Shown: positions 1 through 11,655, counted from the first letter of the stretch. The stretch: 64,000 nt of DNA from Rugalucina vietnamica (GCA_964017185.1 OZ024870.1:28109621-28173620); one strand, 5' to 3'. Notes: generated by a model from the sequence alone, not told the origin. A program made the numbers and translations.

Positions 1-1547
1 AACAGGGCAGGGGGTATGGTGACTCCGTCCAACAGTGCTAGAAAGGGGAAACACTCGAGAAGTAGAACCTTCGGAGAGTCACTCAAGGTAAACATTGTTG
101 TTTCTTTAGGAATATGCCATTTCAAAGCATTACAAAAACACGCCCATATAATATATAGATTTTTCTGAAGTTGTGGAAATTGAAAATTTTTAGTAGAAAT
201 TTTTTGAAATTTTTCTTATTTTTGCTCAAAAATAGATTGTGGGTACTGTGCATAAGAAAGTATTGTGCAAACTTATAATCACTAACATTTGAGAGTTTCA
301 GATACTGAGAAAAGGTTAAGTGTTTTTAATATCTTATACAAACATCAAACATGTCTATTTCTGTTTTCCAGAAACATCTACCTCACTTTCACAGAAACAA
401 ACATCGTGATAACGAGACTGATGATGTACGCCAAGAGTTGACCTTCAGTATTACAAAACCTATCAATATCGACGATACCCCAGCAAACTGCGATCCAATC
501 TCTTACACCAAGACACCTGACAATAAACTCAGGCCTGTTGTGGTATGTACAAATTTTTGAATTCTGTATGGATATGACGTTGACTAGGATGTGAAATCAC
601 AAATCAGACAAGATAATCTCTGACAATTTGTGCAGTTTAATGTAAAAGAATTGAAAGTGAATGTTTGTGTTGAAATAACAGTAGGCGAGACTGAATGTTG
701 AATTTAGTATCAGACTTCAGTAACTCGACTGTAGAGCTTAATATCTAAAAATCTTTTAATCAGATTTTCTTGGAATAGCTATCTTGTATTTGTCAAATTT
801 ATGATCTTCATTTGTAGGATATGATAAAATGTAAACCTGAGAAAAGTTCCCCTATTTTAAACATCTTCAAAAAATAGTTTTGATATCTAATGTATATTTT
901 TCTTTTCACAGAAACCTAGTCCTCCCGTCCACGTTGTTGACCTTGGTGCATCCCCATGTAATGTGAAGGTCAAGGCCGTTAAACGACTGAGCGACGAGAG
1001 CTTGAACTCGGAGGTAAAAGATGCCAAAATTCCACTTGTGCTACCCACGGCGGAGAGGGAGTGTCACTACATGAAGAAGACAGCTCCCTCTATGAAGAAG
1101 GTTTATCCATGTACACCTGACAGACGGCCAGTTGCCATGGTTTCACCCATTACAAAGTCAGTCAACAAGTTACCTGAAACTTCTATGGTAGGTTTTGAAT
1201 TTTAATATTTTCATCTTCTTGTTAAAGCAATTTAGACAGAAAGTGGGGAGAAAAGAACATGGTTCACAAATTATTTAAGAAGTGCTAAGCTATATAGGAA
1301 TTCATGTTGATGAACATTATCATTAAAGTCTCAGTTTTAACATAATCTCAGTTTTTGTTTGCAATATTCTAATTAAGTATAATGCTTTGTCTGGATTTTT
1401 GTAAGTTTTTCGTCTTTAAAAGTTTATATTTCTATATTTAAGTTTCTTTTTCATGTATTTCAGAAAGCTGTAATGACTCCGAGATCACGACTACCTGTGC
1501 TACTCTTACAGTCTCCAAACGACTCGTGTCGAGAGAGCGTGCTGTGA
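1..1547 (+). CDS. 3' end of a spliced gene, product not recognised
   Basis: Four coding segments read in one continuous frame with phase-0 junctions: 1-87, 372-542, 912-1187 and 1464-1547 (TGA at 1545-1547). Each intron starts with GT (88, 543, 1188) and ends with AG (371, 911, 1463), and acceptors are preceded by pyrimidine-rich tracts. The visible product is about 200 residues and the gene continues off the left edge. The tail is hydrophilic, rich in Lys/Arg and in Thr-Pro/Ser-Pro pairs (for example VTPSN, YPCTPD, VMTPRSR), with no membrane segment or known fold visible. Such tails are common in phosphoregulated, possibly cell-cycle or cytoskeletal proteins, but that is inference; I cannot name the family. 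Equal intron phase and clean frames make the exon calls fairly safe. Confidence 0.75.
205..247 (+). repeat. short fragment of the 33-kb palindrome repeat in intron 1
   Basis: The stretch TTTTTCTTATTTTTGCTCAA followed by a GATTGTGGGTAC-like segment closely matches one arm of the perfect palindrome at 33112-33226. It lies inside the first visible intron of the left-edge gene. It is short and AT-rich, so the match is suggestive only. Confidence 0.4.
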
Positions 1548-2620
1548 AAAAGTGTGAAAAAATGTCCATGTTTGTGATACAAGACTTACAGAAAATATCA
1601 GAAAATATTGAGTGTGGATTGAATGTGCTGTGATAAAATAGAGAAAAAAATATGTCCTACAAGGAGAAGAAATATAATATTACCTGTTGCGAACTTGAAC
1701 TGATGCAACATTAAAATGTGCTACAAGTGTTCCCAAAGGGGAGTAACTGGTTACTATGGTAACTGAATTTGAATTTATCGGCAGAGAAAAATACATATAT
1801 AGGGCCCCTGTAAAGGGCAGTTTATATAAAGGTCAAACCTTTTTATGTATCATTATGGTTCTGTGTCCATTTCTACCTTTTGTTGTCAGTCAGATTTTTA
1901 TTGTTTTTCTAATTTTTCAGAATGTATGTAATTTTAGTGAACTCTTTTGTCAGCATCAGCATACTTCTTTCTATGTTTTTCTTATGAATTCTTCAATTCT
2001 CTTCTTCATTTTGTATCCCTTTTCTCTAACTTTCATTCTTTCTATACTTTGATTGACGAAAAATTGGAACTCGGACCATTATCATAAGTGCAGGTAACCC
2101 TTAAAGCACCCCCCCCCCCCCAAAAAAAAGCCCAGAAATGCATAAACAAAATCAATGAATTTCAAATACATGCATATATTTTTAAAATCATAGAGGAAAA
2201 ATAGTGCAAACACTGTAGATGCTATTTACATGTCTCATCAGGATTTACAATTTGTTTCCAAATTCAGAAATCTTTTAATGGGGGCTTTAAGGGATTAAAG
2301 TGATATGCTAATGTAATTGATGTTTCCTCATTAGAATTAGTTTGAATCACTATGATTTGAGTACTTAAAAACTAATGCTGATGGGGAAACTGAAAAAAAA
2401 ATATTGTCAATTTTCACTTTACCTGCATACTTTGTTTTGTGTTTGTTGTTGGCTTATTAGTGCTGCTTTTTTGTTATGTAAATTTTGTTTGTGTATATGT
2501 TAATAATTGTGAATATGTAAATTTTAGTTAAGAAGTTCATGAATATTCATTCATTAATATATCATCAGACATTGCTCATTTGTCATGATCATAAATAAAA
2601 TGCAAAACTTCATTATCATC
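1548..2620 (+). other. probable 3' UTR and poly(A) signal of the upstream gene
   Basis: No coding signal follows the stop codon. An AATAAA hexamer lies at 2594-2599, about 65 bases before the first hairpin-1 MITE, so transcription probably ends near 2610-2620. A run of 14 C followed by 8 A (about 2107-2130) lies in the middle. An open frame at 1756-2052 is hydrophobic and AT-rich, and I see no support for it. Confidence 0.45.
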
Positions 2621-2664
2621 TTTTTGTTTTCGCTTCATTCATAAAGTTATATCATGAAAATATT

Positions 2665-2900
2665 GAGCTGCCGCATAAGAAAACCAACAATCTGCATATG
2701 CAAAAATAAAGATACAGATCAGCTGTGCAGTAACTGCAAAGCTGATCAGTGCCTTTATTTTTGCTCCGTAGATAGAACAATGTCTCTGCTTTTTAAATCT
2801 GAAATTTCAGGCTTCTAGCCTGCTTCTCTGGCTGTGCAGTCTGGTTGTATCGGAATTGGTCGGAAACCAAGATGGTTGGTTTTCTCATGCAAAGGCTCAT
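2665..2900. mobile_element. hairpin-1 MITE, copy 1
   Basis: Copy of a roughly 200-240-bp fold-back element that starts GAGC(C/T)G, runs into GAAAACCAAC, has a central self-complementary core, and ends GTTGGTTTTCTCATGC...GGCTCAT, the reverse complement of the start. This copy has the CTGTGC version of the core stem, partly decayed on the right arm. It sits just past the poly(A) signal of the left-edge gene. Confidence 0.85.
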
Positions 2901-3183
2901 TAATAATACAGTCATAAAAGTAAGTTGCATCATTAGAACCACTGTTATCATATATGAAAATAAAGATGCATACCAATAAAGCTGCAAATAAGCTTTTATC
3001 ATATGACATCGCTGTTTTGCGTCATGTAATAAAAGTGTAAAGACCACGTGTATTAACACTTTTGCGGGAATACGTCACATCATTGACGACATACATAACA
3101 ACAATGTTAATTTTCGTTCGAAATATGTTCACTTTAACGGCCATAAAATCGTATTTAAGAAGTCATATGATAAAACAAATATT

Positions 3184-3266
3184 ACACCAGTGGTCATTTC
3201 ATATGGAATTTATTAAACTTGCCAAACGCTTGTTTAATAAATTTCATATGAAATGACCACTTGTGT
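3184..3266. repeat. 35-bp near-perfect inverted repeat
   Basis: Two 35-base arms (3184-3218 and 3232-3266) are reverse complements with two mismatches, separated by 13 bases. The arms contain CATTTCATATG. Nothing else here explains the structure. It could be a tiny fold-back element or the centre of a decayed one. Confidence 0.75.
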
Positions 3267-3491
3267 AAGATCCTCTTTTTCTTTGATAGCACAACTGAGT
3301 GCGTATGCTAACTATGCTTAACTACATACATCCCTCTACTTCTTAAGGAAGACATTCTTGGATATTACAGCCAAGTTTGTGTCAGAAACTCCCAACTTCC
3401 CAAGACTGGGTTTTATGATGCAGGTTGTTCTGTTCCATCTCATCATATTTCATTCATACAGACATATCATCATCCATGCACATATCAGTTT

Positions 3492-3672
3492 GAGCTGCCG
3501 CATTCGAAAACCAACAATTTGCAAATGTGGAAACAAAAACGCAGGTCAGCTGTGCAGTAACTGCACAGTTGATCAGCATCTTTGTTTTCGCTACTTCTGT
3601 GATTGTACAGGCTGGTTTGTGTCGGACCTGCTCGGAATCCTGAATTGTTGGTTTAATACAGCAAAGGCTCAT
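3492..3672. mobile_element. hairpin-1 MITE, copy 2
   Basis: Shares the GAGCTGCCGCATTCGAAAACC left end and the GGCTCAT right end with the other copies. The core stem is the CTGTGCAGTAACTGCACAG version, with both arms matching. Confidence 0.85.
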
Positions 3673-3729
3673 TTCATTTTCCTATTTATGATACAATAAA
3701 TATCAGAGGCTGTTGCCTCAATCTCATAA

Positions 3730-3946
3730 CCTAACTGGGTCTTGAGGTTATAATACTTTTTTCATGCTCAGCAGTACGAAACATCAATGCTGATAAATGT
3801 TGAAGTCAAAATTGGTGGAAAATTCAGGTTCAATACTCAAAAACTAGTAATTTCTCTTGCTCATAAAATCATTCTGAGCATTATGAGCAGGATAAATGCT
3901 AGTCTCAGCTGAGTTGAGCATGAACAAGTTTTGTAACCTTGGGGCC
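3730..3946. mobile_element. hairpin-2 MITE, copy 1
   Basis: Member of a second fold-back family with outer ends GAGGTTATAA...CTTTTTTCATGCTCA and the reverse complement TGAGCATGAACAAGTTTTGTAACC. The inner part carries a GAGCAGGATAAAT segment. This copy has lost most of the central hairpin. Confidence 0.7.
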
Positions 3947-4146
3947 GGGTCTGGTTGTGTTAGCTGGATTGGTAGCATGTTGGGCTTGCAACAAGGTGCA
4001 ACAATATTGCCTACATTCAAGTCTCTGAGTAAGGAACATGTCTTTCATGAAGATGTGGTCATGAAAATATTTCTGTGACCATTCTTCTTCTTCTTCTGCT
4101 GTTTCAAGATGAGCATTTGTCAGTTTATGGTGAAAGTGATGTCCAC

Positions 4147-4971
4147 TTAAGGGTAAACATTACTATTGTTTATGAGCTCATTGTTTGCGCAATGTCGGCG
4201 TTTAGTATGTGCATGTTACGCGTAGTTTTTAACGTCATTTTGTTTTGATTTCTCAATGACGTTGCAAGCTGTAGAATATTATTCTGTTTGTTTCTGCATA
4301 ATTAAGTCCTAAAGCGTGTATATATGTTGTTTATTTTTATTTTAAAAGATGTTCTGTGGCAATTGATATACCCAAATTCGTGTTTAAGGTTAATTATATG
4401 TGAAAACGTTTATTTCGCTGTTGATGACGTCGCATAAATATACGCGACGTCAGTGCAACGTTTGGCGTTAAAACTAAAAAAGGCGGGAATGTTGAAGGTT
4501 TTTTCTCTATATCTTCCAACGCAATCCGGTGACCCCCACTTTTTATTTGAACTTTTAAATGGTTACCACGTTTCCTAACTGTTGGTGTAATTTAATCAAA
4601 ATCATATGCGTAGTTTAGGAGATATCGCAAAAATACGTACTTTTTCCAGGTTTGAAAAGATGGCGGGAAAAATAATTTGCATGTAATCTCCTCAGTTTAA
4701 GAGCAAATAGTATCAAAATGTAAGAAAATAACACTCATCGTGTGTTTAAGTTGTTTTTGTAGTAATAACATATATATTAAAACGCATGTCCGCAACGAGT
4801 TCGGTTTTCTGAAATGCACGAGAAACATCCAAAAAGTTCTGATACCATGGAAACGAGGCCGGTGACTCCCCACTTTTATTTCGATTTTAGTCCAAGGATA
4901 CAATTATCTTGAAGCATAGGAAGTTTCATGAAAATCATATGCGGGAATTAAATAGTAATGTTTCCCTTTAA
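4147..4971. mobile_element. TTAA-flanked MITE, piggyBac-like ends
   Basis: The left end reads TTAA-GGGTAAACATTACTATT. The right end, reverse complemented, reads TTAA-AGGGAAACATTACTATT. Seventeen-base inverted ends next to TTAA on both sides fit the target preference of piggyBac transposons. No transposase frame is visible, so it would be non-autonomous. The interior is AT-rich with several GACGTC-containing stretches (about 4425-4455). An alternative is chance TTAA in AT-rich DNA around another TIR element. Confidence 0.6.
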
Positions 4972-5207
4972 TACTGGTAAACTACCTCTGGGAGGCTTGT
5001 CCAGGACCAAAGTGACTAGGATAACTGACTGTTCGGGCTTGACCATGGCTGATAGTCGGGGAATATGGACCTAACTCAAACAAATCTCTATAGAATGGAA
5101 GCTTGCCAAGTAATGCAGAGTTTGGAGGGCTATCTGCTTACTTTTCAGAAGTACCGGTAGGTTAAATTCACTTGGCTTATAATGCACTGGCTAGATTGTC
5201 TGACTTA

Positions 5208-5421
5208 AGGCCCTTAGGTTATAAAACTTATTTCGTGCTCAACTCAGCCAAGCATGAAATTTCAAATTTGAAATTTTTTGTATATACCATCAAAGCCAGT
5301 AATTTATCCTGCTGATAAATGTTAAAATGCCAACAATTGTGGGCATTTTAACATTTATGAGCAGGATAAGTTTTAGTCTCAGTGGAGCTGAGCATGAAAC
5401 AAGTTTTATAACCTCTGTGCC
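5208..5421. mobile_element. hairpin-2 MITE, copy 2 (best preserved core)
   Basis: Outer arms GGTTATAAAACTTATTTCGT and its counterpart near 5391-5415 enclose a strong hairpin centred near 5332. In the core, one arm ends AAATGTTAAAATGCC and the other begins GGCATTTTAACATTT. Confidence 0.8.
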
Positions 5422-5520
5422 AGAGCTAGAGAGGTCAGGGTTCAAACCGCACTGTCTCGGAGACTGTCACTGAGCAATAAACATAACCTCCCAAAGGTAC
5501 AGAATAATACACAGAAAACA

Positions 5521-5655
5521 GTGGCTCAATCCACCAACATTCAGCTGTGACTGGTGAGGGTTCGAGTCCTGCACTGGCCACGTGAGACAAGCCAAGTTCT
5601 GCTTGCTGGTGTGCCAGGTGGTTTTCTCCCGTTTTTCCCCTCCTACTTAGCTGAG
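5521..5655 (+). mobile_element. degenerate tRNA-derived SINE
   Basis: A B-box-like GGGTTCGAGTCC is followed by GGCCACGTGAGACAAGCCAAG...TCTGCTTGCTGGTGTGCCAGGTGGT...CTCCCG. The same body follows the tRNA-like head of the full-length SINE at 45333-45582. The A box is not clear. It lies between two hairpin-2 copies. Confidence 0.7.
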
Positions 5656-5660
5656 TACTG

Positions 5661-5904
5661 GTCCTTAGGTTATAAAACGTTTTTTCATTCTCAATCCAGC
5701 TGAGCATAAAAATAAACCACTCATAGATGACAAAATTGCCCAGATAGGTTGAAATTTAAGGTTTACATCACCAATGAAATTTAAAGTGTAGATCACCAAA
5801 GCCTGTAATTTGTCTTGCCTGTTGGCATTTTAACATTTATGAGCAGGATAAATTTTAGTCTCAGCTGAGTTGAGCATGAAGAAAGTTTCATAACCTTAGG
5901 CCCT
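5661..5904. mobile_element. hairpin-2 MITE, copy 3
   Basis: Same ends (CCTTAGGTTATAAAACG on the left, TTCATAACCTTAGG on the right) and the same GGCATTTTAACATTTATGAG core arm as the other copies. Confidence 0.75.
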
Positions 5905-6066
5905 GGCTAATTGCAAGCATAATCAATGGGAAATAGAAAAGACTTTAAAATTTTGAATTCAAGTTTTAAATCATCATTTTATCATTGATTCTAACCATAG
6001 ATTGTTTATCATTTCATACCATTTAGAGGTTGTTGTTCATACACCCATCAAAACATGCACTATAAT

Positions 6067-7899
6067 TATGTCCCCCCAACCGAAGGTGGGGGACATATTG
6101 TTTTTGGTGCGGTTCCCGTCGGCGTCGGCATCCGCGTCGGCGTCCGCGTCCGCGTAGCTTCTTTCTTACGCAATATCTTTTGAACCAGTGGATGGATTTT
6201 GACCAAACTTGCATAGATACATGGTTGGGAGGGGGGAAAGAGTTGATTAGATTTTGGTGACCTTGACCTTATTTTCAAGGTCACCAGCCCATGAAAACTG
6301 ATCAAATTAGGTTTTCTGACGCGATATCTTCTGAACAAATGAATGGATTTTGAGCAAACTTGCACAAGAGCATTGTTGGGAGGAGGCTCAGAGTTGATTA
6401 GATTTTGGTGACCTTGACCTAATTTTCAAGGTCACCAGCCTATGAAAACTGATCAAATTAGGTTTTCCGACGCGATATCTTCTGAACAAATGAATGGATT
6501 TTGACTAAACTTGCACAAGGGCATTGTTGGGAGGAGGCTCAGAGTTGATTAGATTTCGGTGACCTTGACCTAATTTTCAAGGTCACGAGTCCATAAAAAC
6601 TGTTGAAATTAGTCTTTCCAATGCAATATCTTGTAAACCTATTGATGGATTTTGACCAAACTTGCACAGAAGCATTGTTGGGAGGAGGCTCAGAGTTGAT
6701 TAGATTTTGGTGACCTTGACCGAATTTTCAAGGTCACGAGTCCATAAAAAATGTTGAAATTAGTCTTTCCAACGCGATAACTTGTAAACCAATAGATGGA
6801 TTTTGACCAAACTTGCACAGAAGCATTGTTGCAAGAAGGCTCAGAGTTGATTAGATTTTGGTGACCTTGATCTAATTTTCAAGGTCACGAGTCCATAAAA
6901 AATGTTGAAATTAGTCTTTCCAATGCAGTATCTTGTAAACCAATCAATGGATTTTGACCAAACTTGCACAGAAGCATTGTTGGGAGGAGGCTCAGAGTTG
7001 ATTATATTTTGGTGACCTTGACCTAATAATCAAGGTCACAAGTCCATAAAAAATGTTAAAATTAGTCTTTCCAACGCGATAACTTGTAAACGAATGGATG
7101 GATTTTGACCAAACTTGTACAGAAGCATTGTTGCGAGAAGGCGCAGAGTCGGCTAGATTTTGGTGACCTTGACCTAATTTTCAAGGTCACAAGTCCATAA
7201 GAAATGTTGAAATTAGTCTTTCCAACGCAGTATCTTGTAAATCAATTGACGGATTTTGACCAAACTTGCACAGAAGCATTGTTGGGAGGAGGCTCAGAGT
7301 TGATTAGATTTTGGTGATCTTGACCTAATTTTCAAGGTCACGAGTCCATAAAAAATGTTGAAATTAATCTTTCCAACTCGATAACTTGTAAACCAATTGA
7401 TGGATTTTGACCAAACTTGCACAGAAGCATTGTTGCGAGAAGGCTCAGAGTTGATTAGATTTCGGTGACCTTGACCTAATTTTCAAGGTCACGAGTCCAT
7501 AAAAAAATGTTGAAATCAGTCTTTTCACTGCAATATCTTGTAAACCAGTTGATGGATTTTGACCAAACTTGCACAGAAGCATTGTTTGGAGGAGGCTCAA
7601 AGTTGATTAGATTTTGATGACCTTGACCTAATTTCCAAGGTCACGGGTCCATAAAAACTGTTGAAATTAGTTTATCCGATACGATATCTTGTAAACTAAT
7701 TGATGGATTTTGACCAAACTTGCTCAGAAGCATTGTTGTGAGGAGGTTCAGAGTTTATAAGAATTTGGTGATTGTGACCCAATTTTAGACAGGGTCCAAA
7801 ACAAGTTTAAACTATCACACCTTACATGGTGTCTTCCCTAGAAAAACTTCATATCACAAGGTAACTACACTTCAATTACTAAACGGTTGGGGGGACATA
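6067..7899. mobile_element. TIR-bounded element made of eleven 151-bp units
   Basis: The left end TATGTCCCCCCAACCG (6067-6082) is a perfect 16-base inverted match to 7884-7899. Between them is a tandem array whose aligned units start near 6251, 6402, 6553, 6704, 6855, 7006, 7157, 7308, 7459, 7611 and 7762, a 151-152-base period. The left flank of the array is a GC-rich GGCGTCCGCGTCC stretch. No open frame codes for a transposase, so this is a non-autonomous element or a TIR-captured minisatellite. Divergence is mild (a few changes per unit) and strongest in the last unit. No convincing target-site duplication is seen. Confidence 0.85.
6256..7790. promoter_or_regulatory. repeated AGGTCA-type half-sites, one cluster per 151-bp unit
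   Basis: In most units the motif TGACCTTGACC is followed about six bases on by TCAAGGTCA on the other strand's sense. TCAAGGTCA is intact in nine units and CCAAGGTCA in a tenth (7611 unit); the last unit has lost it. TCAAGGTCA is the known extended monomer site for ERR and NR5A receptors, and AGGTCAAGGTCA is a DR0 of the kind bound by NR6A1/GCNF. Binding in this organism is inference; the motif conservation may only reflect homogenisation of the array. Confidence 0.5.
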
Positions 7900-8055
7900 G
7901 TTTTCCTCAGAAAACATTGTTTTAATATTCATAATTATGTTACTATTACCATAATACCACCTTGTGTTCCTTAATTTTCTAGTCTTTTTTAACATAAATG
8001 CAATTTATTATTTTTATTACTGATTTTCTCTTTAACTCTCAGGTGATGGCTAGTA

Positions 8056-9560
8056 TTTTTAGCTCACCTGAGCTCAGGCTCACAAGGTGAGCTTATAGTA
8101 TACCCATGCTCCGTCGTCCGTCCGTCCGTCGTCCGTCATTTTCAAAGATCTTTTTCTCTGAAACAGCTTGGCCAATCAAAGCCAAATTTTACATGAAGCA
8201 TCTATGGGAAGGGGGAACCAATGTGTATATAAATAATCCAGGTCACATGACCAAGATGGCCGCCATGCCCATATATGGTAAAAACCCTTCAAAAATCTTC
8301 TTCTCCGGAACCACTGGACCGATTTCAACCAAACTTGGCATGAAGCATCGATGACTCAAGTACTACAATGTGTATATAAATCATGACCTTGACCTATTTT
8401 ACGGCAAGGTCAACATAGGTCGCCTTTGCATTTGAATGGGAAAAATTGTTAAATTGTCATTTAAAGGAAAGATCTTGCAGAAAATGAGCAGTAGGACTGA
8501 ATATTAATGATTCTGAAAAAAATTGGGCACCAGGGGCTCATCCGCCCCCACCCCGGGGCAATATACATGTATATTATCATAATATTCAAACATCTTCTTC
8601 TCTGACACCACTTGGCCAATCAAAGCCAAATTTTACATGAAGCATCTATGGGAAGGGGGAACCAATGTGTATATAAATAATCCAGGTCACATGACCAAGA
8701 TGGCCGCCATGCCCATATATGGTAAAAACCCTTCCAAAATCTTCTTCTCCGGAACCGGTACACTGATTTCAAAGAAACTTGGCATGGAGCATTGATGGCT
8801 CAAGTACTACAATGTGTATATAAATCATGACCCTGTGATGACCTTGACCTTTTTTATGGCAAGGTCAACATAGGTCGCCTATGCATTTGAATGGGGAAAA
8901 CTTTTAAAAAGTAATTTGAGGTGAAAATCTTGCAGGAATGGGTAGTTTGACTGAATATTAATGATTCTGAAAAAAAATGGACCCAAGGGGCTCATATGCC
9001 CCCACCCCGGGGCAATATACATGTATATTACCAAAATATTCAAACATCTTCTTCTCTGAAACCGCTTGGCCAATCAAAGCCAAATTTTATGTGAAGCATT
9101 TATAGAATGAGGGAACCAATGTGTATATAAATGATCCAGGTCACATGACCAAGATGGCCGCCATGCCCATATATGGTATAAACCCTTCCAAAATCTTCTT
9201 CTCTGGAACCGGTGGACCGATTTCAACAAAACTTGGCATGAAACATCAATGGCTTAAGTACTACAATGTATATATAAATCATGGCCCTGTGATGACCTTG
9301 ACCTATTTTACGACAAGGTCAACATAGGTTGCCTATGCCTTTGAATGGGGATAACTGTTATTTGTCGGTTGAAGGGAAAGACTTGCAGGAAATTGGCAAA
9401 TGGACAGGATATTGATTATTATGAAGAAAAATAATGGACACCAGGGAATCATCTGCCCCTTTACTGAGGCTTTTTTCCATAATATGCAAACATGTTTATT
9501 GGTATATACGTACAACAGATCTCAGGTGAGTGTTTACAGGACCATTGGTCCTCTGGTTTT
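8056..9560 (+). mobile_element. GCTCACCTGAG-family repeat, copy A
   Basis: Starts TTTTTAGCTCACCTGAGC, then a GTCCGTCCGTCC stretch. It ends CAGATCTCAGGTGAGTG, then a GGACCATTGGTCC palindrome and CTCTGGTTTT. Three diverged internal modules of about 480 bases (starting near 8140, 8575 and 9045) each hold CAAGATGGCCGCCATG and TGACCTTGACC-type motifs. GCTCACCTGAG and its complement mark the two ends. Short open frames inside are not genes. Confidence 0.85.
8384..8395 (-). promoter_or_regulatory. DR0 nuclear-receptor-type motif
   Basis: TGACCTTGACCT is the complement of AGGTCAAGGTCA, two AGGTCA half-sites with no spacer. Similar sites recur in the other copies of this repeat family (for example near 22014, 24943 and 26333 on the plus strand). 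Function is not shown by sequence. Confidence 0.45.
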
Positions 9561-10123
9561 AGTGAACATTGTTTTCATTTTATGTTGCAGTGCGTGACCC
9601 AGTACACGATATGGAGACAGCATTTTGTCTGTGAAGCCGTTAATTTTGGTACATGTACTTGAAAGATGCCTTGGACAATAGTGATTGTGATTCTCGGCTA
9701 TTACTCGTATTTCGAAACAAACTTCAATGTCCCTTTATCACTTTAAAACTTAAACACTCTGACTCACAAAAAATGGAGCGAGCAAGTTGGCAGTGATGAT
9801 CTATTTTCAATTTCATTGTTAAGAATACTCTGAACAAACCTCAAGTGTTTTGAAAAAAAGCTTTGGTATTTTAGGGTACTTCTGTGTTTTTGTCTCATAT
9901 GTAAAAATATCCAACATAACAATCCAAGACTTTAGATTTCATACTAAGAGTATTGCAGAAGTTGTATGCAAAAGTATGCAAAAAGTGATTTAACATGTAA
10001 CATCCATGTCCAAACATTGAAACCTAAATGGCTTTATTTAGATTGAACCTTTGTTCAGAAACACTGGGGGTTACTTTGTTTTGGTCTACTGCAAATAAAT
10101 TGATCTAAAGAAAAATTTTCTAT
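9561..10123. other. non-coding stretch without recognised feature
   Basis: AT-rich DNA between repeat copy A and hairpin-1 copy 3. I see no long open frame, RNA gene or clear repeat. Confidence 0.6.
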
Positions 10124-10348
10124 GTCATGAGAAAACCAACATTTTGCATATGCGAAAACAAAGACGCAGATCAGCTTCGCAGTAACTGCGAAGCGATCAG
10201 CACCTTTGTATTTGCTACACGGATAGCACAGTTCCTCTTCTTTCTAAATAAAAAAATTCCAGCTTCTAGCCATCTTCTGTGCTTGTACAGCTTAGTTTGT
10301 GTCAGACCTGTTGGGAAACCACATTCTTTGTTTTTTTATGACGCGGCT
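10124..10348. mobile_element. hairpin-1 MITE, copy 3
   Basis: CATGAGAAAACCAAC left arm, core CAGCTTCGCAGTAACTGCGAAG, and a decayed right end near GACGCGGCT. Confidence 0.8.
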
Positions 10349-10475
10349 GAAATCAGATTTTTTTGCAATCTGTAGTTTTATCAATCGGTTATGGATCCTA
10401 CAGAGCTTTCCCTGAATATATCATTATTGCACATGAAAATTGAGTGAAAAGCTAGGCAACATAATGTGGCATTTC

Positions 10476-11655
10476 TTTTTAGCTCACCTGAGCCAAAGGC
10501 TCTTAGGTGAGCTTGTATGATAGGCATGCTCTAACATCTGTCGTCGTCATTCACATTATTCAAACATCTCTTCTGAATCCACTGGGCCAATCCAAACCAT
10601 ATTTCATATGACAAACCCTTAGGATGGGGGAATAAAAAGTTTATAAACAGTCCAGGTCCCATGACCAAGATGGCTGCAATGGCTATAGATAGCAAAAACC
10701 TTTAAAAAATCTCCAGAACCAAAAGGCCTATGATCTTGAAACCTGGCTTGTAGCATCAGGATCTCAAGCTCTACAAAAGTTACATAAATCAGAACCCTGG
10801 GATGACCTTGATCTATTTTAAAGCAAGGTCAACAAGCCGCCTATGCATTTGAATGAGGAAAATTGGTTAAATGTCATTAAATTGGGGAAAACTTGCTAGG
10901 AACAGGAAAATGGACAGAATATTTATGTTTGTGAAAATTAAAAAATGGCCTGAAGTCATTGTCGGTGCTTCAGGGCAAAATTCATGTAAATGGTCATCTG
11001 TATATGAGCCGCGACGCGAGAAAACCGGTCTTCGGGAGTTCCGACCAGCTCAGACACAAACCGGCCTGTACAAGAAGAAGAGAAATTGTACTATCCGTGT
11101 AGCGAAAACAAAGGCGCTGATCAGCTTCGCGGTTACCGCGAAGCTGATCTGCGTCTTTGTTTTCGCCTAGGCAAAAATCCGGTTTTCTCATGGCGCGGCT
11201 CATATGTACTTTAAACATCTCCTCTGAGACCACATGGCCAGTCAAAAACAAATTTCATATGAAGCCTTCTTGCAAAAGGAGAATGAATGTGTATATAATT
11301 GATCCAGATCACATGATCAAGATCGCTGCCAGGGCTATATATAGCAAAATTCTTTAAAAATCTCTCAAGTTGGAAGGTCTATGACTTTGAAACTTGGCAT
11401 GAAGCATCAATTATGATTGAAGTTTATATTAATCATGACCTTGCGATGACCTTTACCTATTTTATGGCAAGGTCAACCAAGGTCACCTATGCATTTGAAT
11501 GGGGGAAAATGATAAAATGCCATTTCATGGGGAAACATTGCAGAAATGGATAGAAGATTATTTGTAAGCTCTCTGCCTAAGGTTGACTCAGGGCTATGCA
11601 CAAGTAAATAGTTGATCTCAGGTGAGCGTTTACAGGCCCACTGGCCCGCTGGTTG
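10476..11655 (+). mobile_element. GCTCACCTGAG-family repeat, copy B
   Basis: Left end TTTTTAGCTCACCTGAGCC, right end GATCTCAGGTGAGCG followed by CCCACTGGCC and GCTGGTT. It is shorter and more diverged than copy A. Hairpin-1 copy 4 has inserted into it at about 11006, so the MITE is younger than this copy. Confidence 0.8.
11006..11203. mobile_element. hairpin-1 MITE, copy 4 (nested in repeat copy B)
   Basis: Complete ends GAGCCGCGACGCGAG and GGCGCGGCTCAT with a perfect core stem CTTCGCGGTTACCGCGAAG. One of the best preserved copies. Confidence 0.9.

Noticed and set aside
1756..2052. 98-codon hydrophobic open frame after the left-edge gene
   Set aside because: Low-complexity AT-rich translation inside the probable 3' UTR; no homology or context.
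6251..7790. Regular 151-bp repeats as a possible CRISPR array
   Set aside because: The whole unit is repeated with no unique spacers, and the context is eukaryotic.
10127..10375. Open frames reading CICENKDADQLRSNCEA and similar at several places
   Set aside because: They recur wherever hairpin-1 copies lie and are translations of the MITE.
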